Assembly: GCF_900109325.1 (NCBI RefSeq)
Contig: NZ_FNZU01000004.1
Span: 124,001-188,000, forward strand
Origin: Alkalibacterium pelagium
Lineage (GTDB): Bacteria; Bacillota; Bacilli; Lactobacillales; Carnobacteriaceae_A
DNA: 64,000 bases
Direction: 5' to 3'
Position 1 is the first letter of the stretch, and each line of letters starts with the position of its first letter. The position numbers and the translations under genes are program-made. Below the pieces are notes generated by a model that saw only the letters and a program-made list of their open reading frames with translations, did not search any database and was not told the origin of the DNA. This document shows positions 32,031 through 39,503 of this stretch, piece by piece.

Positions 32031-32047
32031 TTGCAGTAATGCTTGCA
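32031..32047 (+). repeat. Paired TTGCA motif, copy 4 (right end of the element)
   Basis: Two TTGCA elements start 12 bases apart, 121 bases inside attR, mirroring copy 1 near attL. Confidence 0.4.
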
Positions 32048-32167
32048 TGTTTTATCTGCATGATACTTTTAAATTGATTAACTCTATAAAATACGCTTAG
32101 ATAGTTTCTTCTATAATATATACTTGTATTTGACACTCGTTTAAACTGTTTAAAATATTGTGTTTAT

Positions 32168-32184
32168 GCCCAGTAAGGACCATA
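32168..32184 (+). repeat. attR core
   Basis: GCCCAGTAAGGACCATA, identical to the attL core. This is the original 3' end of tRNA-Val left at the right junction, without any tRNA 5' part. Confidence 0.92.
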
Positions 32185-32201
32185 AGAGATTTGTATCGGA
32201 T

Positions 32202-32233
32202 GATCTGCACAACTAGTGTGCAGGTCTTTTTTT
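32202..32233 (+). terminator. Displaced original tRNA-Val terminator
   Basis: GATCTGCACA (32202-32211) pairs with TGTGCAGGTC (32217-32226), followed by seven T. It lies just beyond attR at a distance suited to the pre-insertion tRNA gene. Confidence 0.7.
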
Positions 32234-32384
32234 ATGCGGTAGGATTAAACTGACGATAGGTGTCTGTGATTTCTGTGGCATTATTTGTTTAGTGCCAGAC
32301 CACTCGATGGCTCCCGTGATCCTAATTTAATCTTAAATGATGATTTTTGAATGTCGCATGATTTTCATGTAAGCTAAATTTAAA

Positions 32385-32865
32385 TCTTGTGACAAACTCA
32401 ATAGAAAAGAACCGCTGAGTGAGTTCCAAGATGCGTCTTGGGACCAACTCAAGAGAAAAGAGATGATGAGTAGGTTCTAAGACACGTCTTGCGACCAACT
32501 CAAGATAAACAGATCCGGTGAGTGGGTTCTAAGACGCGTCTTACGACCAACTCGAGATGAAGAGATCCGGTGAGTGGGTTCTAAGATGCATCTTACGACC
32601 AACTCGAGATGAAAAGATCCGGTGAGTGGGTTCTAATATGCGTCTTGCGACCAACTCGAGATGAACAGAGCGGGTGAGTGGGTTCTAAGATCCGTCTTGC
32701 GACCAACTCGAGATGAACAGAGCCAGCGAGTGGGTTCTAAGAAGCGTCTTGCGAACAAGTCGAGAGAAAAGATCCGGCGAGTGGGTTCTAAGATGTGTCT
32801 TGCGACCAACTCGAGATGAAAAGAAGCAATGAGTGGGTTCCAAGAACCATCTTATGACAAATTCG
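32385..32865. repeat. Nine tandem 52-bp palindromic units plus a half unit
   Basis: Unit starts at the conserved GGGTTC/GAGTTC are 32421, 32472, 32524, 32576, 32628, 32680, 32732, 32783 and 32835, a period of 51-52. Each unit folds: left arm GAGTGGGTTCTAAGA, a four-base loop, right arm TCTTGCGACCAACTC. A linker (CGAGATGAAAAGATCCGGT) joins units. Loops vary (TGCG, CACG, CGCG, TGCA, TCCG, AGCG, TGTG, ACCA) while most arms hold. The period is not a multiple of three and no gene runs through it. Confidence 0.9.
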
Positions 32866-32930
32866 CTCCGATAAGCGGCAATTAGCTCAGACTATCAAAG
32901 TTTTAAAATAAAAAAGGGGTATCAGACAGG

Positions 32931-33209
32931 ATGGCTAAAAAAGATAATGCAGAAAAAATCATCGATGCAATGAGCATCGCTTATTCTGATCCAGAAGTGA
33001 AAAAAGATAGTCATATGCATGAAGTGCTGTTTCATGCAGCGAAACAGATAACTTCTGGTCATGACTATCGTCCTGTATGTGTTCGTCTTAGAAGAGAAAT
33101 TTCATTCTTTTCAGTACGAAACAACTTAACAACTCCTGAGTCTTTAAACAATTTATATGATTTAATACAAACTGTGCACATTACCTCTAGAATCCATATT
33201 CCTTTCTAG
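32931..33209 (+). CDS. Small protein resembling bacteriocin immunity proteins
   Basis: 92 residues, predicted all-helical and soluble: AEKIIDAMSIAYSDPEVKK, HEVLFHAAKQITSG, then a basic RLRREISFFSV and LYDLIQTVHITSR. Length, helix layout and Lys/Arg-rich C-terminal half recall the four-helix enterocin-A-type immunity family, but sequence support is weak and no bacteriocin precursor lies nearby. AAAGGGG precedes the ATG with long spacing. It follows the 52-bp repeat array directly, which may be its leader or upstream region. Confidence 0.4.
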   Translation: MAKKDNAEKIIDAMSIAYSDPEVKKDSHMHEVLFHAAKQITSGHDYRPVCVRLRREISFFSVRNNLTTPESLNNLYDLIQTVHITSRIHIPF

Positions 33210-33397
33210 GTCCGATCATTCCATTGATGGACTTGGGAAATAATGAAAAGTAACTATATCAGGGTGACTAGATGCGATTAAGGAAAGTTACTCTTGAATA
33301 TAATGATAACGGATTCAATATGATTGAGCTATTGCACAAATAGTGATAAAGTTTGATGGAAAGATGCGATTATAACAAGTCAGGGAGGAAAAGCAGG

Positions 33398-34381
33398 ATG
33401 GAATATACTTATTTAGGCCGAACGGGACTGAAAGTCAGCAGGCTTTGTCTGGGTACAATGAATTTTGGGCCGTATACGAGTGAGCAGGATGCGTTCGACA
33501 TAATGGACAGAGCACTTGATGCTGGAATCAACTTCTTCGATACGGCTAATATTTACGGTGGCAGTGGAAATCGTGGGCAGACTGAAGAGATTATCGGCCG
33601 CTGGTTTGCACAGGGTGGTGGAAGACGGGAAAAAGTCGTTCTGGCAACTAAAGCATATGGCGATATGGAAGATGAAACAGATGGCCCCAATCAGAAAGGC
33701 GGTCTTTCAGCCTATAAAATTCGTCGGCATCTAGATCACTCACTCAAAAGACTTCAGACAGATCACGTAGAGCTTTATCAGATGCACCATATTGAACGGC
33801 ATGCGCCTTGGGAAGAAATATGGGGTGTGTTCGAGTCGTTAGTCAATCAGGGAAAAACGTATTATATTGGAGCAAGTAATTTTGCAGGGTATCATTTAGC
33901 ACTCGCTCAAGCGGAAGCTGAGAAGCGTCATTTTCTCGGTCTCGTATCCGAGCAGCATAAATATAACCTCCTGTGCAGGCTGCCTGAACTTGAAGTTCTT
34001 CCTGCTGCAGAAGATCTGGGTATTGGTGTCATTCCATGGAGTCCTCTTGGCGGTGGATTACTTAGCGGTAAGATTCTTGATCCGGAACCTGGTTCAAGAG
34101 GTGAGCAGCGTGCTGCTAGTCTTTCTGAACAGGAGCGCAGTCAATTAGAAGCCTACTCTAAATTGTGCGAGGAACTGGGTGAATCGGAACCTAATGTTGC
34201 GTTGGCGTGGCTCTTGGCGAACCCGGCAGTTACAGCGCCTATTATCGGCCCTAGAACAATGGACCAGCTAGAACAGGCTCTCAAAGCTGTTAAAATCGAC
34301 CTGTCAGATGATGTGAGGGACGAGCTGGACAGAATTTTCCCTGGTCCTGGGGGTAGAGCACCGGAAGCATATGCATGGTAA
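33398..34381 (+). CDS. Aldo/keto reductase
   Basis: NAD(P)H-dependent oxidoreductase of the AKR superfamily, 327 residues. Motifs: MEYTYLGRTGLKVSRLCLG, catalytic Asp/Tyr in GINFFDTANIYGG, Lys in KVVLATKAYG, His in YQMHHIERH, and the cofactor segments IGASNF and IPWSPLGGG. It resembles the YrpG/YdhF-like general reductases; the substrate is unknown. ATG at 33398 has GGAGG upstream, unlike the ATG at 33353-33355. It is monocistronic, converging on the lipoprotein gene across a shared terminator. Confidence 0.9.
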   Translation: MEYTYLGRTGLKVSRLCLGTMNFGPYTSEQDAFDIMDRALDAGINFFDTANIYGGSGNRGQTEEIIGRWFAQGGGRREKVVLATKAYGDMEDETDGPNQKGGLSAYKIRRHLDHSLKRLQTDHVELYQMHHIERHAPWEEIWGVFESLVNQGKTYYIGASNFAGYHLALAQAEAEKRHFLGLVSEQHKYNLLCRLPELEVLPAAEDLGIGVIPWSPLGGGLLSGKILDPEPGSRGEQRAASLSEQERSQLEAYSKLCEELGESEPNVALAWLLANPAVTAPIIGPRTMDQLEQALKAVKIDLSDDVRDELDRIFPGPGGRAPEAYAW

Positions 34382-34402
34382 AAGCTAAACTGTAAATAAT
34401 CT

Positions 34403-34449
34403 ACAGACATCTTTTCTCTAGAACTAAAGGAAAGATGTCTGTTGTTTTA
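34403..34449. terminator. Bidirectional terminator
   Basis: ACAGACATCTTT (34403-34414) pairs perfectly with AAAGATGTCTGT (34431-34442), with a T-run to the right. It separates the convergent reductase and lipoprotein genes. Confidence 0.8.
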
Positions 34450-34492
34450 ATTTTCTTATCTCATATCGTTTTGCCTCACATCACCGAACGGA

Positions 34493-35173
34493 TTAAGGCA
34501 AATTATCTATCGCGTACTGTGCCTGATCTGCAGTATAGCCTTCATATATCAGCTGGTCATATAATCCCTGGTTTGAAAAAGACATGAAGTCCAGGTAATT
34601 TATAGCACTTTGGAGCGCATTTTCACTCCAGTTGGTTTCTACAGTATCTACTGCATATTGAGCAGCATCTTCAGGGTAGCCTTCGAAAATCAACTGATCG
34701 TAAAGGCCGGTTTTTGAAAAGCTGGTAAAGTCCAGATAGCTGTTAGCCGATCCTAATGCATTTCTAAATTCTCTGGATACTTCTCCTTCAGGTTCAGATG
34801 GTTCACTGGCTTCTTCCTCAGCTGGTTCGTCACTGGCAACTTCTTCAGGTTCTTCTTCCTCTGTTTCTGTGACGATAGTTTCTTCTTCAGGCTCCTCAAC
34901 GGTGTCTTCTACGATTTCTTCGCTGTCCTGATCTGGTACTTCTTCGTTTTCCTCCTGAGCTTCAGCCAGAGCTGTTTCTAGATCTTCTATCTCTTGTTGA
35001 GCATCAAGCAGCTCGGATTCCAGGGACTCGATCTGGTGATTCGCTGCTTCCAAGTCTGACTCCAGCTCTGAAATAATCTCTTCATGTGTGTTGTCCTCTG
35101 ATGATTCTACTTCTTCGCCGCAGCTTGCGAGAAACAGAACACTGAAGCTTAACAGCATAAGTACTTTTTTCAT
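34493..35173 (-). CDS. Ltp-type surface lipoprotein
   Basis: 226 residues. A signal peptide ends in the lipobox LASC (Cys18). A Leu/Glu-rich coiled coil covers about 35-75, a very acidic Glu/Pro/Thr linker about 76-135, and then come two copies of the Ltp helix-turn-helix repeat (SYLDFTSFSKTGLYDQLIFE and NYLDFMSFSNQGLYDQLIYE), each ending in a QYA-type helix. This repeat (host cell surface-exposed lipoprotein family) occurs in the superinfection-exclusion lipoprotein of phage TP-J34, which blocks DNA entry by acting on the incoming phage's tape measure protein. Similar repeats also occur in bacterial surface proteins of unknown role, so exclusion is possible, not shown. Confidence 0.8.
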   Translation of the reverse strand: MKKVLMLLSFSVLFLASCGEEVESSEDNTHEEIISELESDLEAANHQIESLESELLDAQQEIEDLETALAEAQEENEEVPDQDSEEIVEDTVEEPEEETIVTETEEEEPEEVASDEPAEEEASEPSEPEGEVSREFRNALGSANSYLDFTSFSKTGLYDQLIFEGYPEDAAQYAVDTVETNWSENALQSAINYLDFMSFSNQGLYDQLIYEGYTADQAQYAIDNLP

Positions 35174-35547
35174 ATTTTCCTCCTTTGATTCTAAAGTGAT
35201 AGCGATGAGAGGCTGTCATGATGGTTCACGTCTGAGTGGGGGATAGGGTGTGTTCGAATAAGAAGTTTCCGGTAAAGTCGGTTTGAAATAGAAGAAAAAA
35301 GGTGGATGGCTAACTGGCTAAAAAATGAAAGCAACAAAATATAAAGCGTTTACATAATGTTAAGTAATTATAACATATTAACACAATAATATTAAAGGCT
35401 AACCTCAGTGGATTAATGACTTTTACTGATTGGATGCTGATCCATGTCGGAAGTAATTCATGCAGTCGATGAGAAAAAAGCGCCACAGATGTCTGAGCAG
35501 GACATCGTGGCGCTTCTTGCTATTCATTATAGAAGAGAATGGTAATG
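35174..35547. promoter_or_regulatory. Intergenic region with a cre-like site
   Basis: A partial cre match (TATAAAGCGTTTACA, 35340-35354, two mismatches to WTGNAANCGNWNNCA) lies about 170 bases upstream of the lipoprotein gene. The right end holds the terminator of the peptide-binding protein. Nothing else is evident. Confidence 0.35.
35479..35514 (-). terminator. Terminator of the peptide-binding protein gene
   Basis: AGCGCCACAGATGTC and GACATCGTGGCGCT pair with one bulged base. Read leftward, a T-run follows (AAAAAA at 35474-35479). Confidence 0.75.
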
Positions 35548-37173
35548 TTACTGGTTCAATGACACATCTCTCAGCATCAAGATACCTGTTGGATGCTGCC
35601 ATAGTCCCTCTACATCATCACTTACAGCCAGAAGGAATTCCTGGTGGTGGATGTAAAGCATAGGCGCTTCGTCTACAAGGATTTCTTGAGCTCTGCTGTA
35701 TAGGTCAAGACGTTCGTCTTCGTCAGAGCTTTGGCGTGCTTCTTCAAGTAATGAATCCAGTTCATCAGTAGAGAAGAATGTACGGTTACCCGCTTCGCCA
35801 TAGTTATCAGAGTGGAACAGTGGATACATACCGTAGTCTGCATCACCAGTTACTGTAGTCCAGCCCAGGATAAACATATCGTGCTCTCCAGCTGCAGTAT
35901 CCTCAAGATACGCACCCCATTCAACCTGCTCGATTTCAACATCGATGCCGATCTCCTGCAGTTGTGCTTGTACTGCTGTAGCCGTATCGATACGGTCCTG
36001 GTTATCGTTCGTCCAGAGTGTAGTAGAGAAGCCATCTTCGTAACCTGCTTCAGCAAGCAGTTCACGTGCTTCTTCAACATTGTACTCAAGACCAGATACG
36101 TTTTCGTCATATCCAAAGACATCCGGAGCTAACGGGCTCTCTGCTGGAAGTCCTACACCATCGTAGATTCCGTTAATGATTGTATCTTTGTCAATGGCTT
36201 TAGAGATAGCCTGACGAACCAATGGATCATCGAATGGCTCTTTCTGAGCATTGAATCCGATGTATGATAGACCAACAGATGGCTGGCTGTTGACAGACAT
36301 GCCGTCAGTACCTTCTACACGACTAACATCAGACGGGCTAAGTGGATCTGAGATGTGGATCGCACCTGTTTCAAGGTCAGCTAGACGAGTGGATCCCTCA
36401 GGAACGACTCGGAAAGTGATGGAATCAAGTGCTGGTGCGCCACCCCAGTAATCTTCGTTTCTGTTAAGAACGATTTCGTCACCCGGTGTCCAGCTTTCAA
36501 ATACAAATGGTCCGGTACCGACAGGGTTCTCATTGATGACACTTCCTGGTTCAGATCCATTCTCAATTGCTTCGTAGTCTTCTGCGATGACTTCTGCTGA
36601 CATCAGTCCTCCACCATTGTGAGCAATATGTGCTGGAAGTGGTGAGAATGGATACTCTGTCACAAACTCGACAGTATAGTCATCGACAACATTGATTTCT
36701 TCTACCATCTCATATAAGAAGGCTCTTGGAGAAGCAATCTCTTCATCAAGAATACGCTCAAAGTTGGCCTGAACAACGTCAGCGTTAAATTCAGAACCGT
36801 CATGGAAGGTAACATCTTCACGCAAAGTGAACTGCCATGTCAAATCGTCAACCATTTCCCATTCTGTAGCTAATCCAGGTTGAAGCTCCATGTTTTCGTC
36901 TTGAATAAGTAAAGCTTCGTAAATATTGTAAGCAACGTTACTGGAAGGTGTATCATTTGATCCGTGCGGGTCCAATGATACGGCGTCAGATAGTTGTCCA
37001 ATAATCAAATCGCCACCTTGTGCGCCTTCGGTATCAGTTCCTTCCTCTGTTCCTTCATCAGTATCAGCACCATCATCAATCGGGTCACTGTCATCTGTTC
37101 CGCATGCGGCCAGCAAAAGCGCTGCAGCAGTCAATGATGTGAAAAACAACGATCGTTTATTCACTTTTCTCAT
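35548..37173 (-). CDS. Peptide/glutathione ABC transporter substrate-binding lipoprotein
   Basis: Family 5 extracellular solute-binding protein, 541 residues. A signal peptide ends in LLAAC (Cys24), followed by an Asp/Glu/Thr-rich linker (about 27-50). The fold is marked by SLDPHGSNDTPSSNVAYNIY, WQFTLREDVTFHDG, NPVGTGPFVF and the C-terminal DEAPMLYIHH. It is divergent from the permease and ATPase genes, with 395 bases between. The ligand is an oligopeptide or dipeptide-like compound; the mature protein is strongly acidic. Confidence 0.92.
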   Translation of the reverse strand: MRKVNKRSLFFTSLTAAALLLAACGTDDSDPIDDGADTDEGTEEGTDTEGAQGGDLIIGQLSDAVSLDPHGSNDTPSSNVAYNIYEALLIQDENMELQPGLATEWEMVDDLTWQFTLREDVTFHDGSEFNADVVQANFERILDEEIASPRAFLYEMVEEINVVDDYTVEFVTEYPFSPLPAHIAHNGGGLMSAEVIAEDYEAIENGSEPGSVINENPVGTGPFVFESWTPGDEIVLNRNEDYWGGAPALDSITFRVVPEGSTRLADLETGAIHISDPLSPSDVSRVEGTDGMSVNSQPSVGLSYIGFNAQKEPFDDPLVRQAISKAIDKDTIINGIYDGVGLPAESPLAPDVFGYDENVSGLEYNVEEARELLAEAGYEDGFSTTLWTNDNQDRIDTATAVQAQLQEIGIDVEIEQVEWGAYLEDTAAGEHDMFILGWTTVTGDADYGMYPLFHSDNYGEAGNRTFFSTDELDSLLEEARQSSDEDERLDLYSRAQEILVDEAPMLYIHHQEFLLAVSDDVEGLWQHPTGILMLRDVSLNQ

Positions 37174-37568
37174 TATTAATGCACTCTCCTTTTCGTTCTC
37201 CTATGTTGCTTGTTTAAAATATACACCATACTATAACTTAGATAAAAATAAAGGTCAAGGTATTTATTAATATTTTGGAATCTTTCTCTAATCTAAATCT
37301 AATTGTATTAGGTAAAATAAAATTCAGGTTAGAGAAATAATGATTTAATTGTATCATGAGTTGTTTATAATGGTTTTTCTCTAATAGAATTATTGTTATT
37401 ATTTAATCCAATGCTTCAAATTGAGTTGCAAAAAACCTTTCAGTATGTAAGAATAGAAAAAAATGCTTATTAGATATAAGTGGTTATAAGTATTTTTATT
37501 CACTTAATATTCAATAAGTGAATATACGTTAAAATCGTACATTTTCATTATAGAGAGGAATAAACGTT
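37174..37568. promoter_or_regulatory. Divergent promoter region of the peptide importer
   Basis: Leftward promoter: TTGACC (37253-37258), 17 bases, TATAGT (37230-37235), read on the minus strand. On the right an inverted repeat ATTCACTT-N10-AAGTGAAT (37498-37523) lies about 45 bases before the first permease and could be an operator. The remainder is AT-rich with no other clear signal. Confidence 0.5.
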
Positions 37569-38471
37569 ATGCAGGAAGAAGTTAATTTAAATTCGGGCAG
37601 TCCGACTGGGCAGGAGCCCGTTAACCACAATATTGTCAGATTCCAGGATTTCTGGAAAAAGTTTTACCGTAACAAGTCAGCTCTTATTGGTGGAACGCTG
37701 ATTATCCTACTCATACTAACTGCCTTAATAGGGCCATATCTGACCCCTTACTCACCGAACGCACAGAACTATGATGCGCGCCTTGTAGGCCCATCACTGG
37801 AGCACTGGTTTGGTACAGACAACTTTGGTAGAGATATTTTCAGTCGAATCATACATGGGATGAGTATCACATTGCGAGTAGGTTTTTCTTCTGTTCTGAT
37901 TGGTATGACAGCAGGAGTATCCTTAGGTATTATTTCAGGGTATTTCGGTGGCTGGGTTGATACGATCATTATGCGTTTAATGGATATTTTACTAGCTTTT
38001 CCAGGGATCCTGCTGGCACTTGCCATTGTCAGTGTTCTTGGCGGCGGAATGAATAACGTCATCATTTCCGTGGCGATTTTCTCGGTTCCGGTTTTTGCCC
38101 GTATTTCCAGAGGATCTACTTTGGAAGTTCGACAGCTGGAGTATATTGAGGCGGTTAAAGCGCTGGGTGCGAGTGATTTCAGAATCATTGTCATGCATGT
38201 GCTGCCGAATATACTTTCTCCTATTATTGTTCAGGCAACACTTAATATTGCGACATCTGTCCTGACTGCAAGTGGTCTGTCTTTCCTGGGAATGGGTGCA
38301 CAGCCGCCTACACCTGAATGGGGTGCAATGTTGAGTGATGGACGTAACTACATGTGGGACGCTCCTCATGTGTCTACAATACCGGGACTGGCTATCGTGG
38401 TAGTCGTACTGGCATTCAATATTTTTGGTGATGGATTGAGAGACGCATTGGATCCGAAAACGAAAAACTAG
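37569..38471 (+). CDS. Peptide ABC transporter permease, DppC/OppC type
   Basis: 300 residues. A cytoplasmic N-terminus and first helix (SALIGGTLIILLILTALIGP) precede the DppC signature PNAQNYDARLVGPSLEHWFG with GTDNFGRDIFSRI. Five further helices follow, with the coupling loop EYIEAVKALGASDFRII. It is placed before the DppB-type gene, reversing the common B-C order. AGAGAGGAA precedes the ATG. Confidence 0.92.
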   Translation: MQEEVNLNSGSPTGQEPVNHNIVRFQDFWKKFYRNKSALIGGTLIILLILTALIGPYLTPYSPNAQNYDARLVGPSLEHWFGTDNFGRDIFSRIIHGMSITLRVGFSSVLIGMTAGVSLGIISGYFGGWVDTIIMRLMDILLAFPGILLALAIVSVLGGGMNNVIISVAIFSVPVFARISRGSTLEVRQLEYIEAVKALGASDFRIIVMHVLPNILSPIIVQATLNIATSVLTASGLSFLGMGAQPPTPEWGAMLSDGRNYMWDAPHVSTIPGLAIVVVVLAFNIFGDGLRDALDPKTKN

Positions 38472-38487
38472 AGAAGAGGAATTTATT

Positions 38488-39426
38488 GTGTTGAAATTTT
38501 TAGGTAAGCGACTAGTACAGACTATTCCAGTACTGATTGGGGTTACCGTACTGACTTTCAGTATGATGCTTCTAATCCCTGGAGACCCGGCCCAGATTAT
38601 GGCTGGAGAGAGTGCTTCTCCTGCACAGCTCGAAGCAGCGAGAGAACGTCTGGGATTAAATGATCCTGTTCCAGTCCAGTACTATAATTATGTCAGCGGT
38701 GTAGTAAGAGGCGATTTAGGCAGCTCGATCCGAAGTGGGAGAGCAGTGTCTACAGAAGTGTTTGGACGACTGGCTCCCACTGTGGAGCTGGCATTTTACA
38801 GTACGCTGGTGTCGGTATTTATCGGGCTGATTGCAGGAGTCGTATCAGCTGTCCGGCGGTATACATTTATCGACTCCACGCTCATGATCGGTGCGCTGTT
38901 TGGTCTGTCCATGCCTAACTTCTGGCTGGGACTCATGCTTATCCAGTGGCTGGTCATAGGGACAGGCTGGTTCCAGGGGTTCGGCTGGTTCCAGGCTTCA
39001 GGATGGGGCACCCCTCAGCAGATGATCCTGCCTGTCATCACATTAGGAACGGCCGGTTCAGCAATCATTGCCCGAATGACACGGTCAAGTATGCTTGAGG
39101 TCATTGAGCAGGATTACATTCAAACGGCACGCGCAAAAGGTGTCAGTGAGAAAAAAGTCATCTACAAGCATGCATTACGTAATGCAATGGTGCCTGTAGT
39201 TACTGTCGTAGGCCTTCAGTTCGGGTCGCTTCTAGGTGGAGCGGTCATCACAGAGACGGTATTCGCCATAAATGGATTGGGACGACTGATCATCAACTCC
39301 ATCCGGGCAAGGGACTTTCCGATTGTCCAGGGAGGGGTACTGGTCTTTGCCTTCCTCTTTGTTTTCGTAAATATACTGGTTGATATCATCTATCGTCTGC
39401 TCAATAAACGTATTGACCTGAATTAA
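38488..39426 (+). CDS. Peptide ABC transporter permease, DppB/OppB type
   Basis: 312 residues, 16 bases after the DppC-type gene, starting at GTG (a TTG follows directly). The first helix is LVQTIPVLIGVTVLTFSMML, followed by IPGDPAQIM and RERLGLNDPVPVQYYNYVSG. The coupling loop is DYIQTARAKGVSEKKVIYKH. It forms the translocation pore with the DppC-type subunit. Confidence 0.92.
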   Translation: MLKFLGKRLVQTIPVLIGVTVLTFSMMLLIPGDPAQIMAGESASPAQLEAARERLGLNDPVPVQYYNYVSGVVRGDLGSSIRSGRAVSTEVFGRLAPTVELAFYSTLVSVFIGLIAGVVSAVRRYTFIDSTLMIGALFGLSMPNFWLGLMLIQWLVIGTGWFQGFGWFQASGWGTPQQMILPVITLGTAGSAIIARMTRSSMLEVIEQDYIQTARAKGVSEKKVIYKHALRNAMVPVVTVVGLQFGSLLGGAVITETVFAINGLGRLIINSIRARDFPIVQGGVLVFAFLFVFVNILVDIIYRLLNKRIDLN

Positions 39427-39503
39427 ATATGAATAGAAAAATTAAACGGGCCATCGACTAAACTGCCCGAGCATAGATTGTGTATTCGAGAGGATGAAGA
39501 AAC

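Larger units (their letters stand above)
19547..32184. mobile_element. Integrated phage-satellite-like element in tRNA-Val (about 12.6 kb)
   Basis: The limits are a perfect 17-bp direct repeat of the tRNA 3' end (19547-19563 and 32168-32184). Contents in order: a terminator next to the tRNA, a structured short-transcript candidate, leftward integrase and repressor, rightward Cro-like, excisionase-like, DUF771 and small genes, replisome organiser, DnaC-type loader, small phage proteins, tail chaperone-like gene, tape measure, an unknown gene, iteron-like repeats, two ArpU-type regulators, a membrane protein and a hairpin-rich tail. No capsid, portal, terminase, tail tube, baseplate, holin or lysin is recognised. 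This resembles Gram-positive phage-inducible islands more than a deleted prophage, because the reading frames, switch region and ends all appear intact. Confidence 0.85.

Noticed and set aside
32161-32184. A second tRNA gene at the right boundary
   Set aside because: Only the last 15 bases of a tRNA are present; no D or anticodon arm, so it is the att duplicate.
32385-32865. CRISPR array
   Set aside because: Whole 52-bp units repeat in tandem; there are no unique spacers of constant length and no cas genes.
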